Shown here one piece after another: positions 7,585 through 15,931 of a stretch of 64,000 nucleotides of DNA. Origin of the DNA: Mycobacterium sp. SM1 (lineage in GTDB: Bacteria > Actinomycetota > Actinomycetes > Mycobacteriales > Mycobacteriaceae). The stretch spans positions 62,001-126,000 of the forward strand of contig NZ_JAFLNH010000002.1 in NCBI RefSeq assembly GCF_018361265.1, given 5' to 3'. Position numbers and translations under genes: made by a program. The notes beneath the pieces were generated by a model. The model made no database searches. It was not told the origin of the DNA and saw nothing but the letters and a program-made list of their open reading frames with translations. Numbering within the stretch: the first letter of the stretch is position 1; each line of letters opens with the position of its first letter.

Positions 7585-9267
7585 ATGACCCCCCAAGTGA
7601 ACATGCGAGGCCGCAAGCCAAAGCCGGGCCGCATTACGTTCGTCGGCTCCGGTCCGGGTGATCCGGGTTTGCTGACAACGCGGGCCGCCACCGTGCTGGC
7701 GAACGCTGCCCTGGTGTTCACTGACCCCGATGTGGCCGAGCCGGTGCTGGCGCTGATCGGCACCGAACTGCCGCCGGTATCCGGGCCGGAGCCCGCGAGG
7801 ACCGTGGCCGTCGAAGGCGCCGACGCCGGTGACGGCTCCCCGAACGCGACCGGCGGCGTCGACGCTGAAGCCACCGCCGTGACGGGCGGCCCCGATGTCC
7901 GCCCGGCGCTCGGTGAGCCCGCAGAGGTCGCTAAGACCCTGGTGGCCGAGGCGCGTTCGGGAGCCGACGTGGTCCGGCTGGTAGCCGGTGATCCGCTGTC
8001 GGTGGATGCCGTGATCAGCGAAGTGAACGCGGTGGCACGCAGCCACCTGCACTTCGAGATCGTGCCGGGCCTGGCCGCGAGCACCGCGGTTCCCGCGTAC
8101 GCGGGCTTGCCGTTGGGATCGGCGCATACCGTCGCCGACGTGCGCGGTGAGGTGGATTGGGCGGCGCTGGCCGCCGCCCCGGGCCCCCTGATCCTGCAGG
8201 CCACCCCCGAGCATCTCACCGAGGCCGCCCGCACCCTGATCGACTACGGCTTGGCCGAGACCACCCCGTGCGTCGTGACCGCGCACGGCACCACTTGTCT
8301 GCAGCGCTCGGTGGACACCACCCTGCGGGGGTTGACCGAGCCGGCCGCGATTGGCGGCACCGAACCGCTGACCGGTGCGCTGGTGGTGACCATCGGCAAG
8401 ACGGTGGCCGGTCGGGCCAAGCTCAACTGGTGGGAAAGCCGTGCGCTGTACGGCTGGACCGTGCTGGTGCCGCGGACCAAGGACCAGGCCGGCGAGATGA
8501 GTGAGCGGCTGACGTTCTATGGCGCCCTGCCCATCGAGGTGCCGACCATCTCTGTCGAGCCGCCACGCAGCCCCGCTCAGATGGAACGGGCGGTCAAAGG
8601 CCTGGTCGACGGCCGCTACCAGTGGGTGGTGTTCACGTCCACCAACGCGGTGCGCGCGGTGTGGGAGAAGTTCGCCGCATTCGGCCTGGATGCGCGCGCA
8701 TTCTCCGGGGTGAAGATCGCCTGCATCGGCGAAGCGACCGCCGACCGGGTCCGCGCGTTCGGGATCAGTCCGGAGCTGGTGCCGTCCGGGGAGCAGTCGT
8801 CGCTGGGTCTGCTCGATGAATTCCCGCCCTACGACAGCGTTTTCGATCCGGTGAACCGAGTGCTGCTGCCGCGCGCCGACATCGCCACCGAGACACTGGC
8901 CGAAGGGTTGCGGGAGCGCGGCTGGGAAATCGAGGATGTCACCGCCTACCGGACCGTGCGTGCGGCCCCGCCACCTGCGGAGATCCGCGAAATGATCAAA
9001 ACCGGGGGGTTTGACGCGGTGTGCTTCACCTCCAGCTCAACGGTGCGCAATCTGGTGGGTATCGCCGGCAAGCCGCACGCGCGCACCATCATCGCCTGCA
9101 TCGGCCCCAAGACGGCCGAGACCGCTGCGGAGTTCGGCCTGCGGGTCGACGTGCAGCCCGAGGTCGCCGCGGTGGGCCCACTGGTTGACGCCCTGGCCGA
9201 GCATGCCTCCCGGCTGCGCGCCGAGGGAGCGCTGCCACCGCCCCGCAAGAAGAGCCGCAGGCGCTGA
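7585..9267 (+). CDS. hemD: HemD: uroporphyrinogen-III synthase fused to a methyltransferase-like domain
   Basis: A 560-residue two-domain protein. Residues ~10-260 resemble the CysG/CobA uroporphyrinogen-III methyltransferase fold (FVGSGPGDPGLLTTRAA; VRLVAGDPL near 130; EIVPGLAAS). Residues ~285-550 are uroporphyrinogen-III synthase (TVLVPRTKDQAGEMSERL, WVVFTSTNAVRAVWEK, DAVCFTSSSTVRNL). The second half cyclises hydroxymethylbilane. The first half has an insertion rich in Ala/Gly/Asp near 55-110, and whether it is catalytically active is not certain. ATG start with a GGGAGC site upstream. The C-terminus ends in a basic PPPRKKSRRR tail, as in the M. tuberculosis homologue. Confidence 0.94.
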   Translation: MTPQVNMRGRKPKPGRITFVGSGPGDPGLLTTRAATVLANAALVFTDPDVAEPVLALIGTELPPVSGPEPARTVAVEGADAGDGSPNATGGVDAEATAVTGGPDVRPALGEPAEVAKTLVAEARSGADVVRLVAGDPLSVDAVISEVNAVARSHLHFEIVPGLAASTAVPAYAGLPLGSAHTVADVRGEVDWAALAAAPGPLILQATPEHLTEAARTLIDYGLAETTPCVVTAHGTTCLQRSVDTTLRGLTEPAAIGGTEPLTGALVVTIGKTVAGRAKLNWWESRALYGWTVLVPRTKDQAGEMSERLTFYGALPIEVPTISVEPPRSPAQMERAVKGLVDGRYQWVVFTSTNAVRAVWEKFAAFGLDARAFSGVKIACIGEATADRVRAFGISPELVPSGEQSSLGLLDEFPPYDSVFDPVNRVLLPRADIATETLAEGLRERGWEIEDVTAYRTVRAAPPPAEIREMIKTGGFDAVCFTSSSTVRNLVGIAGKPHARTIIACIGPKTAETAAEFGLRVDVQPEVAAVGPLVDALAEHASRLRAEGALPPPRKKSRRR

Positions 9268-9342
9268 TGGCGACCGCAAGCGCGGCGAGGCCGGGCGCGG
9301 CGGGTCGCCATCGGGGGTGTGTGGGCGCGACGGGTGGTCGCG

Positions 9343-10332
9343 GTGAGTGCTGACGGCTACCCGCGACATCGCCCCCGTCGGCTGCGCGGCACCCCGGCGA
9401 TGCGTCGCCTGGTTGCGCAAACCTCATTGGAGCCAAGGCATTTGGTGCTGCCATTGTTCGTCGCCGACGGTATCGATGAGCCGCGTCCGATCGTGTCCAT
9501 GCCGGGCGTGGTGCAACACACCCGGGATTCATTGCGCGCCGCCGCCACCGCCGCCGTCGCCGCCGGGGTCGGCGGACTCATGCTCTTCGGGGTGCCGCGG
9601 CACGACGACAAGGATGCGGCGGGCTCGGCGGGCACCAACCCCGACGGCATCCTCAACGTCGCGTTGAGGGATCTAGCCAAGGAGCTCGGTGACGCCACCG
9701 TGCTGATGGCTGATACCTGCCTGGATGAGTTCACCGACCATGGGCACTGCGGTGTCCTTGACGAGCGGGGCCGGGTGGATAACGACGCCACTTTGGCTAG
9801 ATATGTGCAATTGGCTGTGGCACAAGCAGAATCGGGTGCCCACGTGGTTTCGCCGAGCGGGATGATGGATGGCCAGGTGGGAGCCATCCGCGATGGCCTG
9901 GACGCTGCCGGGCATGCCGACGTGATAATCATGGCTTATGCCGCGAAGTTTGCCTCGGCCTTCTACGGCCCCTTCCGTGACGCGGTGGCCTGCAGCCTGT
10001 CCGGTGATCGCCGGACCTACCAGCAGGATCCCGGCAACGCCCGGGAAGCACTACGCGAGATTGAGCTGGATCTCGATGAGGGCGCAGACATTGTGATGGT
10101 CAAGCCCGCGATGGGTTACCTGGACGTGGTGGCCGCGGCGGCGGCTGTCTCCCCGGTGCCGGTGGCCGCCTACCAGGTGTCGGGCGAATTCGCGATGATT
10201 TCGGCGGCGGCCGCCAACGGTTGGATCGACAGGCGTGCCGCCGCGCTGGAGTCATTGACCTGCATCCGCCGGGCCGGGGCGGACATCGTGCTCACCTATT
10301 GGGCCGCCGAGGCGGCGAGCTGGCTATCATGA
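9343..10332 (+). CDS. hemB: Delta-aminolevulinic acid dehydratase HemB
   Basis: A 329-residue porphobilinogen synthase that condenses two ALA molecules. Seen: RPRRLRGTPAMRRLVAQT at the N-terminus, the metal-site region DTCLDEFTDHGHCGVL near 120, the first substrate lysine in YAAKFASAFYGPFR, and the Schiff-base lysine in DIVMVKPAMGYLDV near 248. The metal-site loop has two cysteines rather than the three of classical zinc enzymes. GTG 9343 is chosen over GTG 9319 because it gives exactly the length of the M. tuberculosis protein. Its stop overlaps the next ATG (ATGA). Confidence 0.95.
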   Translation: MSADGYPRHRPRRLRGTPAMRRLVAQTSLEPRHLVLPLFVADGIDEPRPIVSMPGVVQHTRDSLRAAATAAVAAGVGGLMLFGVPRHDDKDAAGSAGTNPDGILNVALRDLAKELGDATVLMADTCLDEFTDHGHCGVLDERGRVDNDATLARYVQLAVAQAESGAHVVSPSGMMDGQVGAIRDGLDAAGHADVIIMAYAAKFASAFYGPFRDAVACSLSGDRRTYQQDPGNAREALREIELDLDEGADIVMVKPAMGYLDVVAAAAAVSPVPVAAYQVSGEFAMISAAAANGWIDRRAAALESLTCIRRAGADIVLTYWAAEAASWLS

Positions 10333-10841
10333 CCGGTCCGCCGAGCTGGCCGCAGCCGCCGGGCTGGCCGCAGCCTCCTGGTCCGCCCGCCCCGCCGGGC
10401 TGGCCGCAGCCGCCGAGCCCGCAGCCCCCAGCCCCGCCGCAACCGCCCAGGCGGCCGGTGGACGTCGACACCGGCTTCTGGTTATGGGTGGCTGCGGTGC
10501 CGCTGATGGTCATCGGGTACCTCGTGGACGTGGTCTCCTCACAGTCACGCAACGCATCCCCGCCGATCTACGCCGCCTCGGCCTTGTTTGCGGCCGTGAT
10601 ATGCGCGGTAGTGGTGACGTTCCTGGTGCTGATGCGGGCCGGTTACCGGTGGGCCCGCACCGTGTTGACCGGTGGCGGCCTGGCCACGATCGTCTACGTG
10701 GCGACGCGGTTGTTCACCGTGAACTGGCCACCGGTGGCGGCGGTGGTCTGTGCCGTCACGGGAATCGTCGGCTCGGTGCTGATCGGCGGGGGAGTGGTCC
10801 TATTGCACCGCAAGGACGCCCAGGAGTACTTCACCAGGTGA
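10329..10841 (+). CDS. Proline-rich four-helix membrane protein (Rv0513-like)
   Basis: A 170-residue protein with a repetitive Pro/Trp/Gln N-terminus (WPQPPG motifs repeated over residues ~6-35). Hydrophobic segments follow near 45-65, 80-100, 110-130 and 140-160, and the tail HRKDAQEYFTR is polar. This is the common mycobacterial design of a disordered cytosolic proline-rich arm plus a small membrane domain. The ATG overlaps the hemB stop by four bases, so translation is coupled to heme synthesis. No catalytic residues are visible. It could modulate the operon products or be structural; function unknown. Confidence 0.85.
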   Translation: MTGPPSWPQPPGWPQPPGPPAPPGWPQPPSPQPPAPPQPPRRPVDVDTGFWLWVAAVPLMVIGYLVDVVSSQSRNASPPIYAASALFAAVICAVVVTFLVLMRAGYRWARTVLTGGGLATIVYVATRLFTVNWPPVAAVVCAVTGIVGSVLIGGGVVLLHRKDAQEYFTR

Positions 10842-10919
10842 GGACACGGATTGGCGTCGGCCGCTGGTTAGCGCCGCCGGCTGCGGGAAGCAATCAGAAG
10901 TCGGGGTGGTGAGCCTTTG

Positions 10920-11465
10920 ATGACCCGAGCGACAGGAACCAAGCCTGCGCCACTGTTTCACGAGTGCGGCGCCAGCTGGTACTGGGTATTGGCTGGTCCT
11001 GCCTCGGCGATGGCCATGCTGCTGATCGAAAAATCCAGCGGTTACGGCTGGCAATTTCTGGTCCCGACGGTGTTCCTGGTGCTGGTGACCGGATTTGTTG
11101 CCTTACAGGTAAAGGCGGCGCGCATCCATACGTCGGTAGAGCTGACGGAACAGACCCTGCGTCAGGGCACCGAGACCATCCGGGTATCCGAGATTCTCAA
11201 GGTCTACCCCGAACCCGGGCATCCACTGGCCGTCGACAAGGACGTCGAGCGTTGGCAATCGGCGCGGGCGCTCGGCGAACTGGTAGGGGTGCCCCGAGGA
11301 CGGGTGGGTATCGGCCTCAAGCTCACCCACGGGCGTACCGCACAGGCCTGGGCGCGTCATCATCGCCACTTGCGGGCGGTGCTGACTCCGTTGGTTGAGG
11401 AGCGCGTCGGGCCGGCCACCCCGGATGCCGATGAGGACGACAGCGACACCGGGTCCCCGCGGTGA
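10920..11465 (+). CDS. Membrane protein, DUF3093-like
   Basis: A 181-residue protein. A short N-terminal segment is followed by two adjacent hydrophobic helices (YWVLAGPASAMAMLLIEK and WQFLVPTVFLVLVTGFVAL), then a ~110-residue cytosolic part containing VELTEQTLRQGTETIRVSEI. The pattern resembles the DUF3093 family of actinobacterial two-helix proteins. The ATG at 10920 is preferred to the TTG three bases earlier. It lies 78 bases after the previous membrane gene, and its stop overlaps the following GTG, so it belongs to the hem operon tail. No enzymatic motif is visible; the domain name is from memory. Confidence 0.75.
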   Translation: MTRATGTKPAPLFHECGASWYWVLAGPASAMAMLLIEKSSGYGWQFLVPTVFLVLVTGFVALQVKAARIHTSVELTEQTLRQGTETIRVSEILKVYPEPGHPLAVDKDVERWQSARALGELVGVPRGRVGIGLKLTHGRTAQAWARHHRHLRAVLTPLVEERVGPATPDADEDDSDTGSPR

Positions 11466-11725
11466 AGGCCCGCTCCCGCGCTCTCGCCGAACTCAGCCTG
11501 GCCGCAGCTGCGGCGCTAGGCTGCGCGGTGAGCTGGTCAAACGTTCGCTCCACGGTGCCGGTCGCACCCGTTGCCGACGGGCAGCCGGTCACCATGTCGG
11601 TGGTCTACAACCCGCCGCTGTTGCTGCTGACCCTGCTGTTGGCGGCGCTCGCCGGGGTGCTCGCTGTGATCGGGGCTGCCGGGCTGCGCCGTTCGCGGGT
11701 GGCGCAACGCCGAATCCCGCGATGA
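11462..11725 (+). CDS. Small two-helix membrane protein (Rv0514-like)
   Basis: An 87-residue protein. Helix 1 is ALAELSLAAAAALGCAVSW near residues 7-25; a ~25-residue outside loop rich in Val/Pro follows; helix 2 is PPLLLLTLLLAALAGVLAVIGAAGL near 51-75; the tail is very basic (RRSRVAQRRIPR). The GTG start overlaps the previous stop by four bases. It is the last gene of the hem operon, and the convergent esterase gene ends 135 bases downstream. Size and position match Rv0514 of M. tuberculosis. Function unknown. Confidence 0.8.
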   Translation: MKARSRALAELSLAAAAALGCAVSWSNVRSTVPVAPVADGQPVTMSVVYNPPLLLLTLLLAALAGVLAVIGAAGLRRSRVAQRRIPR

Positions 11726-11860
11726 CCCGATCGCATCGCGGTCAAACCGCGCGCCGTCGGCCGGCCGGCTAAGCGCACCGGGCGTTGGGTGGTGCAGGGC
11801 GCCAATTTTCAGCGTGGCTCCCCGGTTGAGGCGCGGGTGTCGCGGCGGCGATGGGTCCGG

Positions 11861-12706
11861 CTAGGAGGCCAACCACGCCAGCTCGCCGGGCAACTGCTTG
11901 CGCCAAAACGCGACATCATGCCCGCCGGGCGAGAATCCACCGGCCGGCGGTGTGCGCAGCTGGGCGACGAATTGCTGGGTGGCCGGGTAGAAGCGGTCGC
12001 TGGTGCCGCAGTCCACCCGGATCGGGATCTTGGCCAGCGCGGGCAGCCCGAACACGTTGTGTTGCGCCCAATCCTCGTAGCTGTCGAATGCCCCCAGTTC
12101 GCTACCGGTGTAGGACGTGAACAGGGCCGGGCTCACCGCGCAGATCCCCGCGGTCTGTGGCGCGCCCAGCCGGGCGCCCAGCAACAACGCCCCATATCCG
12201 CCCATCGACCACCCGAGGAATGCGACGCGCGACGTGTCCAAGCCCCTCGCCGCCAGCATCGGCAACAGCTCGCCTAGTACCATCGCTCCCGAGTCGTGGC
12301 CGGAAACCCGCCGATGCCAATAGGTATCGCCGCCGTCGACACCCACCACGGCAAACGGCGGGTGGCCCGCCCGGGCCAACTGGGCAAGTTGGTCCTCCAT
12401 CCCGAGGTCGACCACGCTGTTGGCGTTGCCGCCCTTGCCGTGCAAGGCGATCACCGGGTGCAACGCCGCGCTTCCACCGGGCGGGCGCAAGATCACCCAA
12501 TTGGTTGGTATGCCGCCGCGGGCGGCGGAGATAAACGATCCAGACAGACGAGTCGGCAACTCATTGCCCGCTGTCGGCTCAAACGGGGCGGGCGAGGCGC
12601 TGACTTCGGGTGGCTCCTGCAACGCGCTCAATGCCCAGATGCTCATGGCCGCTCCCAGGGCACGGGCACCAAGGCGCAGCGCAACACGGCGGGTCAGCTG
12701 AGGCAT
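11861..12706 (-). CDS. Exported alpha/beta-hydrolase, esterase-like (Rv0519c-like)
   Basis: A 281-residue serine hydrolase. The N-terminus TRRVALRLG followed by a hydrophobic Ala/Leu stretch resembles a Tat signal peptide, so the enzyme probably acts outside the membrane. The fold signatures are PVIALHGKGGNANS (oxyanion loop), the nucleophile elbow GWSMGG, an acid region DCGTSDRFYP and a final His in SPGGHDVAFW. This is the esterase-D/putative acetyl-esterase branch. The natural ester is unknown; mycobacterial relatives are often considered cell-wall esterases. The gene is convergent with the hem operon and lies next to the IS607-type insertion. Confidence 0.85.
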   Translation of the reverse strand: MPQLTRRVALRLGARALGAAMSIWALSALQEPPEVSASPAPFEPTAGNELPTRLSGSFISAARGGIPTNWVILRPPGGSAALHPVIALHGKGGNANSVVDLGMEDQLAQLARAGHPPFAVVGVDGGDTYWHRRVSGHDSGAMVLGELLPMLAARGLDTSRVAFLGWSMGGYGALLLGARLGAPQTAGICAVSPALFTSYTGSELGAFDSYEDWAQHNVFGLPALAKIPIRVDCGTSDRFYPATQQFVAQLRTPPAGGFSPGGHDVAFWRKQLPGELAWLAS

Positions 12707-12912
12707 GAGCGTGATCCTGCCGGGTCGAATAGCGTTGCCCGCAAGGCCACGCCGAATTAGTTATCACACCGTGACCGCGGAGAGAGCGACCGAATCTCGG
12801 CCCGATCCGCGTCGATGCCAGCCCATCGGGGCATGGGCTCGATGGTGTAGCAACTAGTTCCCTAATAGATAGAATATAATGGTATGTCGATAGTAGTTGA
12901 TACTATGAGCGT

Positions 12913-13503
12913 GTGAAGTTGTCGGAGTACGCGGCGCGGAACGGGATCAAATACCGCGCTGCCTGGAACCGGTACAAGGCGGGGAAGATCGAGGGTGCGT
13001 ACCTCGACGATTCGGGGCATGTGGTGGTACCTGACCCGCAGCATGCCCTCATCGGTAAGGCCGCTGTGTACGCCCGTGTCTCCACCCACAAGCAGCGCGA
13101 TGATCTGGATCGTCAGGCGCAGCGGATGACCGCGTTCGCGAACGCGGCGGGGTTGTCGGTGGTGGCTGTTATCAAGGAAGTCGCTTCCGGGGTGAACGAC
13201 ACCCGCCCGAGGCTGACGGCGTTGTTGAAGGAGGATTCGTGGGGCACGTTGGTGGTCGAGCACAAAGATCGGCTGTCGCGAGTGGGGTTCGGCTGGTTCG
13301 AGGTTCTGCTCGGGTTGCAGGGCCGCCGTATCGTGGTTGCCGACGCCGCCACCGAGGAGAAAGCCGACCTGCTGGAGGACTTCGTATCGATCATCTACAG
13401 CTTCGCTGCCCGCCTGTACGGGTTGCGGTCGGCGCGACGCAGGACCGATGACGTGATCGCGGCGCTGGGGATCGACCCGAAACTCGCGGCGGGGCTGGTG
13501 TGA
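12913..13503 (+). CDS. tnpA: IS607-type serine recombinase TnpA
   Basis: A 196-residue small serine recombinase with reversed domain order typical of IS607. Residues ~1-45 form a MerR-like winged helix (KLSEYAARNGIKYRAAWNRYKAGKI). The catalytic domain follows with AVYARVSTHKQ, where Ser57 is the nucleophile. Other conserved parts are VVEHKDRLSRVGF and the end SFAARLYGLRSARRR. It would cut and rejoin DNA at GG dinucleotides to move the element. Starts at GTG; its stop lies three bases before the tnpB start. All expected active-site residues are present, so it may be functional. Confidence 0.92.
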   Translation: MKLSEYAARNGIKYRAAWNRYKAGKIEGAYLDDSGHVVVPDPQHALIGKAAVYARVSTHKQRDDLDRQAQRMTAFANAAGLSVVAVIKEVASGVNDTRPRLTALLKEDSWGTLVVEHKDRLSRVGFGWFEVLLGLQGRRIVVADAATEEKADLLEDFVSIIYSFAARLYGLRSARRRTDDVIAALGIDPKLAAGLV

Positions 13504-13506
13504 TCG

Positions 13507-15021
13507 ATGATCGCCGCGCATCGCCACACTGTCACCGCTAATCCGGGGAAGGTGGCGGCGCTGCGGGCGTTGTTCCCGCAGTTCCGTTCCGCGATGGGGC
13601 ATTTGGCGGCGAAATCGCGCCGCGAACTGCTGGCGGGTGAGCAACTGGTGCAGTGGCGGGCGATGCCCAATGAGCGGCTGTGGTTTGATACGCGGTTGTC
13701 GGCTCGGCAGCTGAAGTCTGCCCAGAACATGGTGCACGCCAGCCTGTCTGGATGGTTGGCGCGGCTGCAGGACCGAGTACGGAAGTTGATCACCGGTTCG
13801 ACTCTGCCGGAATTCGAGAAAACGGTGCTCTACCGGATCAACGCCCGTAGGGCCTGGTGGGTGTCGAGCCTGGAATTGCCGTGGGTCATCGACGGTGAGC
13901 GCCTAGTGCCCGTCGACCACAATCGTGTTGCCACCACGCCGGAGGTGGTGTGGATTGCGGTGGCTCCGCAGACCTTGAACCTGGCCCGGCGTCTGGCTAA
14001 ACACGCGCAGAAGCAGATCGGGTTCCCGAACCTCTCGCGGGTCAACACTCTCACCTTGGATGGCATCGTGGCCAAGACAGAGGTGGCGCGCACCGCCACC
14101 CAACGCGGCCGTGTCGGCTACTGGGTGAAAGTGGCGACCCTGGTCCGTGGGAAACCCGTGTACGTGCCACTGAACACCAACCCCAGGTTCACACGGGAAC
14201 TCGACCAGGCACGCGGCAGGGGCGGGAAGTTGTGCTCGGCGATTCAACTGCACCGCACTGAACACGGTGTCGAGGTTTCGCTGATCACCGACCAACCCGA
14301 CACCGCGCTACGGAAAACCGGATCCGTGGTCGGGCTCGACTTTGGTTTCTCCTCAGCGCTTTTCGCCACCAGTGAGGGACAATTGCTGGGCCGCGCGATG
14401 CTGGCGCGGCTGCGCGAACTGGACGTCGTGCTGCAATCCATCGCGACCGACCTACAGCGCAGCTGCATCCCACTTAAAACCGATCCCACCTACCGCAAAC
14501 TCCAGACACGAATCCGCGATTACGTGGCCAACGAGATTGGGCGGCTGCTCAACCGTCTCGCCGCTGATGATATCCGTGAACTGGTGGTCGAGCGGCTGGA
14601 TTTCCGCGGCGGCGGGCTCTCTAAACGCATGAATCGGCTGTGCACCCGCACTGGTCGGCGCGTCCTGAAAGCCCGCTTGCAGCGATTGACCGAACGCCAC
14701 GGAATCGCCGTCACCATAGTTCCCGCACCGTACTCCAGCCAGCAGTGCTCGGGATGTGGCTACGTGCACAAGACCAACCGCAAAACCCAGGCACGGTTCG
14801 TGTGTGGGTTTTGCGGCAAGAAACTTCACGCGGACGTGAACGCGTCCAGGACCATCGCGTCGAGACGTTCTCGACCACTACCGGATGGCACTGGTCCACG
14901 CTCGCGGGAGAACACCCGCCGACTGCTCGACAGCGACCACTGCAAACGGTGGAACCTGCCGACACAAGGCGCGGTCCACGGCATGACAGGTGCCCGTGGA
15001 CGCAGCCCAACGGCTGCGTGA
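13507..15021 (+). CDS. tnpB: TnpB, RNA-guided RuvC nuclease of the IS607-type element
   Basis: A 504-residue TnpB. The RuvC catalytic triad is complete: Asp278 in VGLDFGFSSAL, Glu362 in LVVERLDFRGGG, Asp443 in LHADVNASRTI. The zinc ribbon is intact (Cys414/Cys417 in QCSGCG, Cys433/Cys436 in CGFCG). TnpB proteins use a guide RNA made from the right end of the element to cut the empty donor site, helping the transposon persist. This one has a C-terminal tail of ~55 residues beyond the last RuvC motif; that DNA probably overlaps the guide-RNA scaffold. Translation starts right after tnpA. Confidence 0.92.
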   Translation: MIAAHRHTVTANPGKVAALRALFPQFRSAMGHLAAKSRRELLAGEQLVQWRAMPNERLWFDTRLSARQLKSAQNMVHASLSGWLARLQDRVRKLITGSTLPEFEKTVLYRINARRAWWVSSLELPWVIDGERLVPVDHNRVATTPEVVWIAVAPQTLNLARRLAKHAQKQIGFPNLSRVNTLTLDGIVAKTEVARTATQRGRVGYWVKVATLVRGKPVYVPLNTNPRFTRELDQARGRGGKLCSAIQLHRTEHGVEVSLITDQPDTALRKTGSVVGLDFGFSSALFATSEGQLLGRAMLARLRELDVVLQSIATDLQRSCIPLKTDPTYRKLQTRIRDYVANEIGRLLNRLAADDIRELVVERLDFRGGGLSKRMNRLCTRTGRRVLKARLQRLTERHGIAVTIVPAPYSSQQCSGCGYVHKTNRKTQARFVCGFCGKKLHADVNASRTIASRRSRPLPDGTGPRSRENTRRLLDSDHCKRWNLPTQGAVHGMTGARGRSPTAA

Positions 15022-15080
15022 CCTAAAACCCATGAACTGCCATGGAATTAGGAACTGTGGGTCAACAAAAGGCTTGCGCC
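14880..15080 (+). ncRNA. Predicted omega/reRNA scaffold and guide at the element's right end
   Basis: TnpB guide RNAs of related elements cover the 3' end of tnpB and the right end, and take their guide from the flanking DNA. By that rule the scaffold would lie in the last part of tnpB to 15061, with the guide beginning TCAACAAAAGGCTTGCGC at 15062. Locally, CCCA near 15029 can pair with TGGG near 15058, enclosing a CCATG/CATGG pair. Limits are estimates. Confidence 0.35.
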
Positions 15081-15931
15081 TGAGGCGCTCTCCCGCATTG
15101 GACTCAACCCATCGCTTGCCGCTACCGACGTACCTGACACCTGGCTGGTGGAAAATGTCGAAGGCGCACATCGGCTCCCACCGGGCCGAGCGCTGGACCT
15201 CGGCTGCGGCGCGGGACGCAATGCGCTCTATCTCGCCAGAAACGGGTGGGACGTGGTCGGCATCGACATACTCGGCCAGGCGGTAAAAAAGGGGCGCGCA
15301 AAAGCCATCGGGCATGCCGCGAAAGCGCGCTTCCTGCAAGGCGATGTGACCAGACTCTCCGAGCTAAACCTCGGCGGTGGCTACACCCTGATCATCGACA
15401 GCGGCTGCTTCTACGGGCTTTCGGCCGCCCAGCGCGACACCTACGCCGCCGGCGTCACCCAGGTCGCCGCGCCCGGCGCGCTCCTGCTGATGGCCGGCTT
15501 CAGCAAAATCGCGGGCACCGGTATCGGCATCTCGGAACGCGACCTGTGTCGCTTCCCCGGATGGGAGCTGCGCGCCAGCGCGCGGGTTCCGCTGGAGGAG
15601 ATCAGCCGCCACACCCGGATTCCACTGCCGCTGAAGCTAGCCATGCGCAGCGGCCACCTGCGGATCCACCGCTTCGAACTGGTGCGGGCTTGGTAACACA
15701 GCAGGGCGGTACAACACCAGGGCGGGTGCGAGCTCGGGGGCGGTTGCGGCGCGACAGCCCTGCCGGTTCCAGTTATTCTCGCCCCAATCCCGCAGGCGGC
15801 GCTGTGGTCGGCCGCGTGGCGCCTGAGCGCCGGCGTGGCCGCCGCGGTCAGCGCTCGAAAACAGCCTGCTCAGCCCGGGTGACCGTGGGGCTATGGCAAT
15901 AGGGCGGATCTGCAGGGCCTGCGGGTGAGCG

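Larger units (their letters stand above)
12846..15061 (+). mobile_element. IS607-type element (intact tnpA and tnpB)
   Basis: The element is about 2.2 kb and carries a serine recombinase gene followed by tnpB. Both ends were inferred by reconstructing the interrupted methyltransferase gene. The left flank ends in GATGG at 12841-12845 and the right end in GTGGG at 15057-15061 before TCAAC. The shared GG matches the known GG target dinucleotide of IS607. The exact edge is uncertain by one or two bases. No terminal inverted repeats and no duplicated target longer than the core are seen, as expected for this family. A small palindrome (ATAGTA..TACTAT) near 12890-12905 may be a recombinase site. 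Confidence 0.75.
12833..15696 (+). pseudogene. SAM-dependent methyltransferase gene split by the IS607-type element
   Basis: The right flank of the insertion encodes LDLGCGAGRNALYLARNGWD (a class I methyltransferase motif) with a C-terminus ending at 15696. Its frame stays open upstream to about 15052, reading NKRLAPEALSRIGLNPSL, but contains no usable start. Joining 12833-12845 to 15062-15696 restores a start (ATG GGC TCG ATG, then GTC AAC AAA) and one 215-residue frame. The gene therefore appears interrupted in codon 5. The shape resembles the Rv0520/Rv0521 methyltransferase pair, and the locus position agrees. A shorter product from GTG 15148 (182 residues, still with the SAM site) could persist. 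Confidence 0.8.

Noticed and set aside
12846..15061. Terminal inverted repeats for the IS607-type elements
   Set aside because: None was found and none is expected for serine-recombinase IS607 elements; ends were inferred from the split gene instead.
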